From: SCUD01 sp036824505
GTDB taxonomy: Bacteria > Pseudomonadota > Gammaproteobacteria > Steroidobacterales > Steroidobacteraceae
DNA: 64,000 nucleotides
Assembly (NCBI GenBank): GCA_036824505.1
Contig: DAITAA010000001.1
Span: 62,001-126,000, forward strand
Direction of reading: 5' to 3'
Part shown: one piece after another, positions 38,027 to 45,990 of the stretch
Layout of the letters: each line of letters begins with the position of its first letter
How positions within the stretch are numbered: position 1 is the first letter of the stretch
The notes under the pieces: model-generated
The model's input: the letters and a program-made list of their open reading frames with translations, nothing else
Databases searched by the model: none
Told to the model about the DNA's origin: nothing
Position numbers and translations under genes: made by a program

Positions 38027-38050
38027 GCCGGTGGGCGTCAACCCACCGGC
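38027..38050. promoter_or_regulatory. Perfect 9-bp inverted repeat between priA and sigma operon
   Basis: GCCGGTGGG at 38027-38035 and CCCACCGGC at 38042-38050 enclose six bases. It lies in an AT-rich divergent promoter region, about 17 bases from the priA start. It could be an operator or the stem of a short leader. No T-run follows for any gene reading into it. Confidence 0.45.
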
Positions 38051-38160
38051 GGAGCCCACGTTATATCACCGTGGCTGGGATTCCAGTCGGGCATTGCGCA
38101 GGTGGGAGAGGCCAATGAACGGCTCTGCTACGCTTTTCCGACAGGGCGCGGGAGACGGCA

Positions 38161-38700
38161 TTGGACCAGGAGCGGGCACTCGAGCGATTCCTGGCCGGCG
38201 TCGAGAAGCGCGCTTTCCGGATCGCGGAACTCTCGCTGCGCGACCATGACGAGGCGCAGGACGTCGTGCAGGACGCGATGATCAAGCTGGCCCGGAACTA
38301 TGCGGGACATCCCGAAGAGCAATGGCGGCCATTGTTCTACCGGATATTGCGTAACCGCATCACCGACTACCAGCGCCGCCGCCGCGTGCGGCAGGGCGTG
38401 ATCGCCTGGTGGCCAGGCACGACAACGGATCACGGGCCGCCGGACCCGGTGGAATCGGCGCCGGATCCGTCGGGCACGCCCGAAGAGCGGCTCGAGGGTG
38501 AACAGCTGCTCGAACGCATCGGGCGCGCATTGGCGGACCTGAGCAGTCGCCAGCGCGAGGCATTCATGCTGCGCAACTTCGAGGGTCTCGATGTGGCGCA
38601 GACGGCGATCGCGATGGGCTGTTCGGAAGGCAGCGTGAAGACACATTACTTCCGCGCAGTGCAGGCGCTGCAACAACTATTCGGGGAATGGCAGCCATGA
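38161..38700 (+). CDS. Sigma-70 family RNA polymerase sigma factor
   Basis: 179-aa ECF-like sigma. Region 2 has DEAQDVVQDAMIKLARNY near residue 29. Region 4 has SSRQREAFMLRNFEGLDV and GCSEGSVKTHYFRAV near 125-165. TTG start preceded by GGGAG with good spacing. The stop overlaps the DUF3619 start (ATGA). It leads an operon with a membrane DUF3619 protein that may act as its partner. Confidence 0.93.
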   Translation: MDQERALERFLAGVEKRAFRIAELSLRDHDEAQDVVQDAMIKLARNYAGHPEEQWRPLFYRILRNRITDYQRRRRVRQGVIAWWPGTTTDHGPPDPVESAPDPSGTPEERLEGEQLLERIGRALADLSSRQREAFMLRNFEGLDVAQTAIAMGCSEGSVKTHYFRAVQALQQLFGEWQP

Positions 38701-39062
38701 CGGAACGCATGCAGGACTTCGAGCGGAGGACCCGCCAGGCATTCGAGGAAAGCGTCGCCTCGCTCGATGGCGAGACGCGATCGCGCCTCGCGCACGCGCG
38801 CGAACTCGCACTTGCCGAGGCGCGACGCGGCTACCGGCCGGCACTTTCGACCTGGATCCCGGTCGGCGCCGCAGCGGCGGCCGCGGTGGTGGCGATTGCG
38901 CTGTGGTCCGGCGGTGAAACCAGGCCCGATTCGACCGAGTCCACGCTGGCCGTGCTCGAGGAGTTCGACATCGTGACCGCAGGCGATGACCTGGACATGC
39001 TCGACGAGGACCCGGGCTTTTACGCCTGGGCCACCGACGAAATGTCCGATGGCGTGGGTTGA
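38697..39062 (+). CDS. DUF3619-like membrane protein
   Basis: 121-aa protein with a cytoplasmic N-terminus (about 1-45) rich in Arg and Glu, one membrane span near 50-68, and an acidic outside tail. The N-terminal pattern LDGETRSRLAHARELAL fits DUF3619. By position directly after the sigma gene it resembles an anti-sigma factor, but no zinc motif is visible. Coupled to the sigma factor and followed five bases later by a small exported protein. Confidence 0.82.
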   Translation: MTERMQDFERRTRQAFEESVASLDGETRSRLAHARELALAEARRGYRPALSTWIPVGAAAAAAVVAIALWSGGETRPDSTESTLAVLEEFDIVTAGDDLDMLDEDPGFYAWATDEMSDGVG

Positions 39063-39067
39063 GAGAA

Positions 39068-39298
39068 ATGCGTCACTACGGCTGGCTGGCAGCGGGCCTG
39101 CTTGCGCTTCCAGCCGCAGCGGCAGAAACGCCGGCGCCGTTACCGGAGCCGGACGACGAGTTCCTGGAATTTCTGGGCGAATCGGTGGGAGAGGACGAGG
39201 AATTCGTCAAGTACATGGAATCAACGGCATTTGAGAGCGAGCTGCGCAAGACCGAGGAAGAGCGGACGGCTCCGAAGGACGACGACGATGAACGCTAA
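39068..39298 (+). CDS. Small acidic exported protein, unknown
   Basis: 76 aa. A short hydrophobic signal (about 3-18, ending PAAAAE) precedes a very acidic mature part ending EERTAPKDDDDER. No recognised domain. GAGAG precedes the ATG. It overlaps the DUF3106 gene by 11 bases, so it is a real operon member despite its size. Perhaps it partners the basic DUF3106 protein electrostatically; this is inference. Confidence 0.75.
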   Translation: MRHYGWLAAGLLALPAAAAETPAPLPEPDDEFLEFLGESVGEDEEFVKYMESTAFESELRKTEEERTAPKDDDDER

Positions 39299-39791
39299 AT
39301 CTGGCTGGATACTGGCGGCATGCCTGGCATTCGTGGCCTTGCCGGCAGTGGCGCAGGAACAGGAAACGCAGGCCGGGGTCGCCTGGGAGTCGCTGACCGA
39401 GGCTCAGCAGAAACTGCTCGCCCGGCAGGCGGAGGGATGGGATGCGCTGCCGCCGGAGCGGCAGCAGGCCATGGCGCGCGGCGCGGAGCGCTGGCAGCAG
39501 ATGAACCCCGAACAGCGGGCCAAGGCCCGCGAGCGCTGGCAGAAATGGAAGAAGCTGACGCCTGAGCAGAAGAATGCCTTGCGCGAACGCTGGAAGCGGT
39601 TCGAGGAACTGACGCCGGAACAGAAGGAGGCCTTGCGCGAGCGCTACCGGCGCTTCCAGTCGCTGCCGCCCACGCGTCGCGAGGAATTGCGCCAGCGCTG
39701 GCGGCAAATGACGCCCGAGCAGCGGCAACGCGTGATGCAGAGGCGCCTGCCGCAGCAACGTCCCGCCCCCGCGCCGGGGACTGGTCCTTAG
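39288..39791 (+). CDS. DUF3106 family exported protein
   Basis: 167-aa protein with a signal peptide (cleavage about residue 20). The mature part is a run of similar helical units of about 17-19 residues with the core L(T/P)PEQ(K/R) and RERW, such as KKLTPEQKNALRERW and EELTPEQKEALRERY, five or six times. It is strongly basic and polar. The LTPEQ pattern recalls periplasmic CpxP/Spy-like proteins, a loose comparison. Last gene of the sigma operon. Confidence 0.9.
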   Translation: MNAKSGWILAACLAFVALPAVAQEQETQAGVAWESLTEAQQKLLARQAEGWDALPPERQQAMARGAERWQQMNPEQRAKARERWQKWKKLTPEQKNALRERWKRFEELTPEQKEALRERYRRFQSLPPTRREELRQRWRQMTPEQRQRVMQRRLPQQRPAPAPGTGP

Positions 39792-39871
39792 CGCTGGCCA
39801 CGGTCCACTCGCGCCCGGGCCGGCTGCGTGGGAGGATGTTCGCAACCAAAATCCATCGTGCGGGTGCCGCC

Positions 39872-40066
39872 ATGCCAAACGCCAAGCTGAAGCGCTCAAA
39901 AGACCGGATGATCGCCGGTGTCTGTGGCGGAATCGCCGAATGGCTGGGCTGGAGCGCGGACAAGGTCCGCCTCATCTACGTGATCGTTTCCATCCTGAGC
40001 GCCGCGTTTCCGGGAATCATCGTTTACCTGCTGCTGTGGCTCATCATGCCGGACGCCGACGAGTGA
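39872..40066 (+). CDS. PspC-domain membrane protein
   Basis: 64-aa protein consisting of one PspC domain: KRSKDRMIAGVCGGIAEWLG followed by a hydrophobic span (about 28-57). PspC-like proteins bind stress regulators at the membrane. An ATG 12 codons upstream is also in frame but sits directly on a GGAGG, too close to use it. It is 80 bases after DUF3106, probably its own unit or the operon tail. Confidence 0.85.
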   Translation: MPNAKLKRSKDRMIAGVCGGIAEWLGWSADKVRLIYVIVSILSAAFPGIIVYLLLWLIMPDADE

Positions 40067-40090
40067 TGAACTTCAATGGGGCGCGTCCCC

Positions 40091-41512
40091 TTATCCGGCC
40101 GCCTTGATCGCGTGGATCAGTTCGGCCGCGACCTTCTGGGCATCGCCGTAGACCATGCGCGTGTTGTCGAGATAGAAAAGGTGATTCTCGATTCCTGAGA
40201 AGCCCGCTCCCTGACCGCGCTTTATCACCAGCACATTCTTCGCCTTGTCGGCATTCAGGATCGGCATGCCGTAGATGGGGCTGCTCTTGTCGGTGCGCGC
40301 AACCGGATTCACGACGTCATTCGCGCCGATCACCAGTGCGACGTCCGCCGTTTCGAACTCGGCATTGATCTCGTCTAGATCCGCGATCAGGTCGTAGGGC
40401 ACGCCGGCTTCGGCCAGCAGCACATTCATATGGCCGGGCATGCGCCCGGCGACCGGGTGGATCGCGAATCTCACCATGACGCCCTTGTCGATCAGCAGCT
40501 GGCACAGCTCCCAGACCTTGTGCTGCGCCTGCGCGACCGCCATGCCGTAGCCGGGTATCACGATGACTTTCTGCGCGAAGGCCATCATGACACCGGCATC
40601 GGAGGGCTCGATCGGTTTCAGGGCGCCTTTCACGTCACCCGTTGCCACGACCCCGGTGTCGCCGAATCCCGAGAACAGCACATTGCCTAGCGAGCGGTTC
40701 ATGGCCTTGGCCATCAACTGCGTGAGGAGCGTGCCCGCGGAGCCGACCACGATGCCGGCGATGATCATCGCGGCGTTTTCGAGCACGAATCCCTCGAAGG
40801 CGACCGCAAGCCCGGTAAATGCGTTGTACAGCGAGATGACGACCGGCATGTCGGCGCCACCGATCGGCAAGGTCATCGTGACGCCGAGCAGCAGCGCGAG
40901 CGCGAAAAACAGCACCACCGTCTGCATCGTCGAGTGGCCTGCAACGACCAGCGACGCGCCGACCGCGAGCGTTGCCGCGACGATCAGCAGATTCACGACC
41001 TGCTGACCCTTGAACCGGTAGCTGCGCTTGATGAGTCCCTGCAGCTTGCCGAAGGCGATCAGCGAGCCCGAGAAGCTGACCGCGCCGATGAATGCGCCCG
41101 CCGCTGCAAGCGCAGTCACGATGGGCCCGTGTGTAGCCACGGACTCCGGCTGCGCCGAGACCATGCGGAACAACTCCACCGCCGCGATCGCCGCCGCCGC
41201 GCCGCCACCCATGCCGTTGTAGAGCGCGATCATCTGCGGCATGTCGGTCATCGCGACGCGCTTGCCGGACCACCAGGCAAGCCCGCCGCCGATCGCGATC
41301 GCGACGAGCATCAACGGGAAATTCCCCATGCCGGGGTACAGGAAGCTCATCAGCGTGCCGATCAGCATGCCGACGCCCGCGACCACGATGCCGCGCCGCG
41401 CCGTGACCGGCGAGCTCATGGCCTTCAGGCCCATGATGAACAGGAATGCGACCAGCAGGTAGCTGCCGTCGATCAGGAGCGTCGCGACGTTGTCCGGAAG
41501 CAGGCCTTGCAT
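40091..41512 (-). CDS. pntB: NAD(P) transhydrogenase subunit beta
   Basis: 473-aa subunit of the proton-driven transhydrogenase that makes NADPH. About nine membrane spans occur in the first 270 residues. The C-terminal NADP(H)-binding domain (about 285-470) has GYGMAVAQAQH and GANDVVNP. The ATG at 41512 overlaps the pntAB stop (TGATG). Third gene of the operon. Confidence 0.97.
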   Translation of the reverse strand: MQGLLPDNVATLLIDGSYLLVAFLFIMGLKAMSSPVTARRGIVVAGVGMLIGTLMSFLYPGMGNFPLMLVAIAIGGGLAWWSGKRVAMTDMPQMIALYNGMGGGAAAAIAAVELFRMVSAQPESVATHGPIVTALAAAGAFIGAVSFSGSLIAFGKLQGLIKRSYRFKGQQVVNLLIVAATLAVGASLVVAGHSTMQTVVLFFALALLLGVTMTLPIGGADMPVVISLYNAFTGLAVAFEGFVLENAAMIIAGIVVGSAGTLLTQLMAKAMNRSLGNVLFSGFGDTGVVATGDVKGALKPIEPSDAGVMMAFAQKVIVIPGYGMAVAQAQHKVWELCQLLIDKGVMVRFAIHPVAGRMPGHMNVLLAEAGVPYDLIADLDEINAEFETADVALVIGANDVVNPVARTDKSSPIYGMPILNADKAKNVLVIKRGQGAGFSGIENHLFYLDNTRMVYGDAQKVAAELIHAIKAAG

Positions 41513-41817
41513 CACGAGGCCTCCTTCTGCTTCCGTTTCTCGCCGCTCGAACGGAACATCTCGAGCATGCGTTCGGTCACCACATAGCCGCCGACCGCGT
41601 TGCCGGCGCCGAGCACGACGCCGATGAAGCCGATGACCTGCCCGAGCAGCGTATCGGCGCTCCCGAGCGCGACCATCGCCCCAACCAGCACGATGCCGTG
41701 CACGAAGTTGGAGCCCGACATCAGGGGCGTGTGCAGTATCACGGGCACGCGGGCGATCACTTCGTAGCCGGTGAATGCCGCCAGCATGAAGATATAAAGT
41801 GCGATCACGCCTTCCAT
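41512..41817 (-). CDS. pntAB: NAD(P) transhydrogenase subunit alpha, part 2
   Basis: 101-aa membrane part of the alpha subunit, with about three spans (residues 4-24, 38-56, 58-80). In enterobacteria this is the C-terminal domain of one long PntA; here it is a separate gene, the three-subunit form. Overlaps pntAA (TAATG) and pntB. Confidence 0.95.
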   Translation of the reverse strand: MEGVIALYIFMLAAFTGYEVIARVPVILHTPLMSGSNFVHGIVLVGAMVALGSADTLLGQVIGFIGVVLGAGNAVGGYVVTERMLEMFRSSGEKRKQKEAS

Positions 41818-42944
41818 TACGCGGTCTCCACGGTCTTGCGGGTTGGTTCGTGGCGAATGCTGCCCTCATGCGTGACGCAGGAGGCCGCAAACACTTCGTC
41901 GTTCCAGTCGATGGTCAGTGCGCCGGCAGCGAGCGCCGGCTTGATGAAGTTCAACAGATTGCGCGCATACATCTCGCTCGCGTGGAAGGCGACCGAGGCC
42001 GGCAGGTTGACCGGCCCGATGATGCGCACGCCCCGGTGATCGACGGTCTCCCCGGCGCGTGAAAGCTCGCAGTTGCCGCCATTCTCGGCCAGCAGGTCCA
42101 CGATCACGGCGCCGGTCTTCATGCGCTCGACGGCGGCGCGGCCGATGATGCGCGGCGCAGGGCGGCCGGGAACGCCGGCGGTCGTAATGACGCAATCCGC
42201 TGCGGCAATGCGTGCGTCGAGCACTTCCTGCTGCTTCGCCTTCTCCTCGGCGGTCAGTTCGCGCGCGTAGCCGCCCGCGCCCTCGGCCGTGACGCCAGTC
42301 TCGACGAATTTGGCGCCGAGGGACTTGATCTGCTCGCGCGTCGCGCTCCTGACGTCATAGGCCTCGACGACGGCGCCCAGCCGGCGTGCGGTCGCGATGG
42401 CCTGCAGTCCCGCGACGCCCGCGCCGATCACGAGCACCGTGGCCGGACGGATCGTGCCCGCGGCGGTGGTCAGCATCGGGAAGAATTTGTCGAGCGCTGC
42501 GGCGCCGATCAGCACGGCCTTGTAGCCCGCAACAGCCGCCTGTGAGGACAGCGCGTCCATGGACTGCGCGCGCGAAATGCGCGGTATCAGCTCCATCGCG
42601 AAGCTCGTGACGCGGCGGTCGCACAGCGCGCGAACCAGTGCCGTCTGCACATGCGGGGCGAGGAATCCGATCAGCGTGGAACCGCTCTTCATGCGGGAAG
42701 CCACGGCAGGACCCAGCGGTTGCACCGCGAGCAGCAGGTCGGCGGATTCGAGGACCGCGTCCGCGGAATCGGCGAACGCGACATCTTTGTACAAATTGTC
42801 TGGAAACCGGGCGCTGGCCCCCGCGCCGCGCTCCAGCAGGAGCTTGGCTCCGAGGGCGGCGAGGCGGGTCGCGACTTCGGGGACCACCGCCACACGGTTT
42901 TCGCCCGGCACGGTTTCCTTAAGCACGCCGATCGTGACTGGCAT
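41817..42944 (-). CDS. pntAA: NAD(P) transhydrogenase subunit alpha, part 1
   Basis: 375-aa soluble NAD(H)-binding subunit with the AlaDh/PNT fold. It begins MPVTIGVLKETVPGENRVA; NAD site GAGVAGLQAIATARRLGA near residue 175; GVPGRPAPRIIG near 265. GGGGAGGAA precedes the ATG. First gene of pntAA-pntAB-pntB, divergent from the HNH operon. Confidence 0.97.
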   Translation of the reverse strand: MPVTIGVLKETVPGENRVAVVPEVATRLAALGAKLLLERGAGASARFPDNLYKDVAFADSADAVLESADLLLAVQPLGPAVASRMKSGSTLIGFLAPHVQTALVRALCDRRVTSFAMELIPRISRAQSMDALSSQAAVAGYKAVLIGAAALDKFFPMLTTAAGTIRPATVLVIGAGVAGLQAIATARRLGAVVEAYDVRSATREQIKSLGAKFVETGVTAEGAGGYARELTAEEKAKQQEVLDARIAAADCVITTAGVPGRPAPRIIGRAAVERMKTGAVIVDLLAENGGNCELSRAGETVDHRGVRIIGPVNLPASVAFHASEMYARNLLNFIKPALAAGALTIDWNDEVFAASCVTHEGSIRHEPTRKTVETA

Positions 42945-42996
42945 CAAGTTCCTCCCCGGGCTTCTTGGGCCGGCCGGTCTGCGGGACCGCGGCGCG

Positions 42997-43024
42997 TTGA
43001 AAAATATCACAATTGTCGTATTGT
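42997..43024 (+). promoter_or_regulatory. Candidate sigma-70 promoter for the HNH operon
   Basis: TTGAAA (42997-43002) and TATTGT (43019-43024) are 16 bases apart, matching the consensus at 5/6 and 4/6 positions, within an AT-rich patch between pntAA and the HNH gene. The predicted start is about 40 bases before the HNH ATG. Confidence 0.45.
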
Positions 43025-43070
43025 TTGCGGTTTGGGTTACCGTAAGCAGCTTGTGAACTCGAAATGGCAC

Positions 43071-43712
43071 ATGGGGAAGCGGCCGGCCGCGACGGAGGCC
43101 CCTGATTTGGCGATCCGGCTGTCGCAGCAGGTGCTGCGCACCGACGCCTCGGGCATGCCGCTGGAGTGGATCGACTACAAGGAAGCGGTCCGGCTGTATT
43201 GCCTGGGCCAGGTAGCCTATGCCTTCGGCAGCCGCCTGTACGAACTGCATGGCGGCATCAACGCCCGCAGCGGCCGCCAGACCGTCATCGAGGTCAACTC
43301 GATGATGGCGACGCAGGGCAGCTCCGGCAACCCCGGAAGCCTGCGCGGTGACTATGTGCCCCCGCTCAACAACGAAACGCTGTTCCGGCGCGACGCAAAC
43401 CTGTGCATGTACTGCGGCGGCCATTTTTCGTCGCAGCAACTCTCGCGCGATCATGTTCGTCCCTTCTGCCAGGGGGGCAAGGATGCCTGGAACAATGTCG
43501 TAGCGGCCTGCCGGCGCTGCAACAACGCCAAGGCCTCGCGCACGCCGGAGCAAGCCGGCATGCAGCTCCTGGCCGTGCCGTTCACGCCGACCTACGCCGA
43601 ATACATCTATCTGAAAGGTCGGCGCGTGCTGGCCGACCAGATGGAGTACCTGCTCGCGCATTTCCCGCGCACGAGCCCGCTGCACGCACGCATCCAGCGC
43701 TTCCGGCAGTGA
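43071..43712 (+). CDS. HNH endonuclease
   Basis: 213-aa protein. The C-terminal half is an HNH domain: CMYCGG (about residue 112), the catalytic-type SRDHVRPFCQGG and CRRCNNAKASRTP, giving four zinc cysteines and the His-Asn-His core. The N-terminal half (about 1-100) has no recognised domain. A GTG six codons earlier could be the start. The stop overlaps the exonuclease GTG. Unlike homing endonucleases it is not inside another gene; a DNA-repair or defence role is open. Confidence 0.9.
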   Translation: MGKRPAATEAPDLAIRLSQQVLRTDASGMPLEWIDYKEAVRLYCLGQVAYAFGSRLYELHGGINARSGRQTVIEVNSMMATQGSSGNPGSLRGDYVPPLNNETLFRRDANLCMYCGGHFSSQQLSRDHVRPFCQGGKDAWNNVVAACRRCNNAKASRTPEQAGMQLLAVPFTPTYAEYIYLKGRRVLADQMEYLLAHFPRTSPLHARIQRFRQ

Positions 43713-44614
43713 GCGGCCAGGCGCGCGAGCCGCTCTATCTCGTCGACGCGAGTTTCTTCGTATTCCGTGCCTACTACTCGGTGGGCCTGGAGATGACGGG
43801 CGTCGACGGCGAGCCGGTCAACGCGCTGTACGGATTCAGCCGCTTTCTCGGCGACCTGATCGAGCAGACGCAGCCCGTGCATATCGCGGTCGCCTTTGAC
43901 GAGAGCCTGGCCAGTTCCTTCCGCAATGAAATCTATCCGGCCTACAAGGCCAACCGCGAGCCGGCGCCGCCCGAATTAAAACGCCAGTTCGCCTGGTGCC
44001 GCGAGCTGTGCCGGCACTTCGGCATCGCCGAATTCGGAAGCGCCACCCATGAAGCCGACGACATCATCGGCACCATCGCCGCCAGGTTTCGCTCGCGCGG
44101 CCACCGCGCAGTGCTCGTCACGCGGGACAAGGACCTCGCCCAGCTGATCCATGCCGGCGACGCGTATTGGGACTGGGCTGCCGAACGTCGCCTCGAATAC
44201 GCGGATATCGAGGCGCATTTCGGCGTTCGCCCTGAGCGCATGGCGGATTTCCTGGCCCTCGCCGGCGATTCCGTGGACAACATCCCCGGTGTGCCGGGTG
44301 TCGGACCGAAGACTGCAGCGGCGCTGCTGCGCGAATTCGCCTCGCTCGAGGAAATCTATGAGGGACTCGAACGCGTGGCGTCGCTTCCGATCCGCGGTGC
44401 CGGAAAACTTGCGGCAAGACTCACCTTGCATCGCGAAGCGGCGTTTCTGGCACGGCGCCTGACGACCATCGCCTGCGATATGCCGATGGACCTGACGGCC
44501 GAGCAGCTGCGCCGCCGCAAGCCCGACCTTGCCGCGCTCGGGACTTTCTACGACCGCGCGAAGTTCGGCGCGATGCTGCGCCAGCAGGCGCAGCGCATCG
44601 CCGATCGCGCGTGA
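43709..44614 (+). CDS. 5'-3' exonuclease (FEN/PolA N-terminal type)
   Basis: 301-aa nuclease resembling the 5' domain of DNA polymerase I. Acidic metal ligands lie in LVDASFFVFRAY, VAFDESLASSFR, HEADDIIGT and VTRDKDLAQL. The helix-hairpin-helix DSVDNIPGVPGVGPKTA follows near residue 188. It lacks a polymerase domain, as in E. coli ExoIX. The GTG overlaps the HNH stop and its own stop overlaps the next GTG, so HNH, exonuclease and kinase are coupled. Confidence 0.93.
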   Translation: MSGQAREPLYLVDASFFVFRAYYSVGLEMTGVDGEPVNALYGFSRFLGDLIEQTQPVHIAVAFDESLASSFRNEIYPAYKANREPAPPELKRQFAWCRELCRHFGIAEFGSATHEADDIIGTIAARFRSRGHRAVLVTRDKDLAQLIHAGDAYWDWAAERRLEYADIEAHFGVRPERMADFLALAGDSVDNIPGVPGVGPKTAAALLREFASLEEIYEGLERVASLPIRGAGKLAARLTLHREAAFLARRLTTIACDMPMDLTAEQLRRRKPDLAALGTFYDRAKFGAMLRQQAQRIADRA

Positions 44615-45492
44615 GCGGGGGCCTCGCCGCCGCGCTCGCGGCGGCGCTCGGGCAGGAAGTCGCCGTAAAGCCGGATGCCAGGGTCCATGGCGGCAGCATC
44701 AATGAATGTTTCCGGTGGCAAACCGGGCGCGGGCCCGTGTTCGTCAAGCGCGCGCCGCTTGCGCAGCGTGAGATGTTGGACGCGGAAGCCGATGGCCTTG
44801 CACGCCTGCGGCGTGCAGATGCGCTGCGCATACCCGAGGTGCTGGCGCGGGGCTGCACGGATGACGAGGCATTTCTCGCGCTTGAATGGCTGGATCTGGC
44901 GGAGCCGGATGAAGCATCGGAGGAGCAATTCGGCGAGGCGCTTGCCTGGCAGCACAGGAACCGCGGGCCCGCTTACGGGCTGGAGGGTGACAACTACATC
45001 GGCGCAACGCCGCAATCCAATGTCCTGACGGAGGACTGGGTAACGTTCTGGCGCGAACGGCGCCTGCTGTTCCAGCTGGAGCTTGCCGCCATCAATGGCC
45101 ACATGGGACGACTGCAGGATCGCGGCCGCCGACTTGCGGACGTGATGGATGTCTTCTTCGCGAGCTATCGGCCGGCGGCGTCACTGCTGCATGGCGATCT
45201 CTGGGGTGGAAATCGCGCGGCGCTTGCCGATGGTACGCCGGTCGTCTTCGATCCCGCGGTCTATTACGGGGACCGTGAGGCGGATATCGCGATGACGTAC
45301 CTGTTCGGGAGTTTCGGGCCGCGGTTCTATTCAGCCTATGTCGCAACCTGGCCGCTGGACCAGGCCGCCGGCACCCGCCGTGCGCTGTATAACCTCTATC
45401 ACGTGCTGAATCACCTGAACCTGTTCGGCGGCGGCTACCGCGCTCAGGCAGAGGGAATGATCGACCGGCTGCTGGCGGCGGCTGGCCACTAG
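44611..45492 (+). CDS. Fructosamine kinase family protein
   Basis: 293-aa protein-repair kinase that phosphorylates sugars attached to lysines, causing their release. The N-terminal HGGSINECFR loop, catalytic LLHGDLWGGN near residue 192 and metal-binding FDPAVYYGDREADIAM near 212 are intact. GTG start coupled to the exonuclease. Third gene of that operon; a link between deglycation and nuclease activity is not established. Confidence 0.94.
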   Translation: MSGGLAAALAAALGQEVAVKPDARVHGGSINECFRWQTGRGPVFVKRAPLAQREMLDAEADGLARLRRADALRIPEVLARGCTDDEAFLALEWLDLAEPDEASEEQFGEALAWQHRNRGPAYGLEGDNYIGATPQSNVLTEDWVTFWRERRLLFQLELAAINGHMGRLQDRGRRLADVMDVFFASYRPAASLLHGDLWGGNRAALADGTPVVFDPAVYYGDREADIAMTYLFGSFGPRFYSAYVATWPLDQAAGTRRALYNLYHVLNHLNLFGGGYRAQAEGMIDRLLAAAGH

Positions 45493-45504
45493 GCGATCGC
45501 GGGT

Positions 45505-45541
45505 GCCGGCCGCGGAGGGATCAGACCCCTCCGGGGCCGGC
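45505..45541. terminator. Long hairpin between convergent genes
   Basis: GCCGGCC-G-CGGAGGG (45505-45519) pairs with CCCTCCG-G-GGCCGGC (45527-45541), a 14-bp stem with one mismatch and a seven-base loop. It lies between the convergent fructosamine kinase and secreted-protein genes, so it may end both transcripts, but no T-run follows on either side. Confidence 0.45.
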
Positions 45542-45549
45542 GATGGAAT

Positions 45550-45918
45550 TCAGTAGACGTCGTAACTGCGCCTCGAGAGATTCTCCGAGCAGGCGGCGAA
45601 ACGGGCCGACAGCTTGCCGGCGACCGAGTTGGGGTCCATCGTCTCGTCGCGCCAGGTATCCCAGGCCTTGCCAAAGCTCGCCGCGTCCTTGCTGCGCCCG
45701 ACCCAGTAGAGGGACTCGAGGTTATGGCTTTGCAGCGGCATCAGGATTTCTGATTTGTATGCGTTCTTGGCGCCCCACTGCGAGTTGAAGTCCCTGGCGA
45801 TCTGCATGTACGTCGAAAACGTGCAGCCATCCTTGAGCTTGAACTCGATGACGTCCAGATGATCCGCAATCGCGCCCATCGGCAGGGCGAGCAATGCGAT
45901 GGCAATGAGTCTCTTCAT
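45550..45918 (-). CDS. Small exported protein, unknown
   Basis: 122-aa protein with a signal peptide (MKRLIAIALLALPMGAIA). The mature part is polar and starts DHLDVIEFKLKDGC; two cysteines might pair. The repeated aromatic and Trp positions hint at a dimeric alpha+beta barrel fold, but I do not recognise a family. GGAGGAAG precedes the ATG at ideal spacing. Divergent from the nitroreductase. Confidence 0.85.
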   Translation of the reverse strand: MKRLIAIALLALPMGAIADHLDVIEFKLKDGCTFSTYMQIARDFNSQWGAKNAYKSEILMPLQSHNLESLYWVGRSKDAASFGKAWDTWRDETMDPNSVAGKLSARFAACSENLSRRSYDVY

Positions 45919-45979
45919 GTCGTCTTCCTCCAGGATGCGTTGAATTTGTTTGCAGCACGCACGGCACGGGCTGTGCAAC

Positions 45980-45985
45980 TATTAT
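45980..45985 (+). promoter_or_regulatory. -10 element next to the nitroreductase start
   Basis: TATTAT ends five bases before the ATG and no ribosome site intervenes, implying transcription starts at or near the ATG. No good -35 is seen. Pattern-based. Confidence 0.35.
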
Positions 45986-45990
45986 ATGTC

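Noticed and set aside
42651..43070. Longer HNH start inside pntAA.
   Set aside because: The upstream part is antisense to a conserved gene; ATG 43071 or GTG 43053 is more credible.
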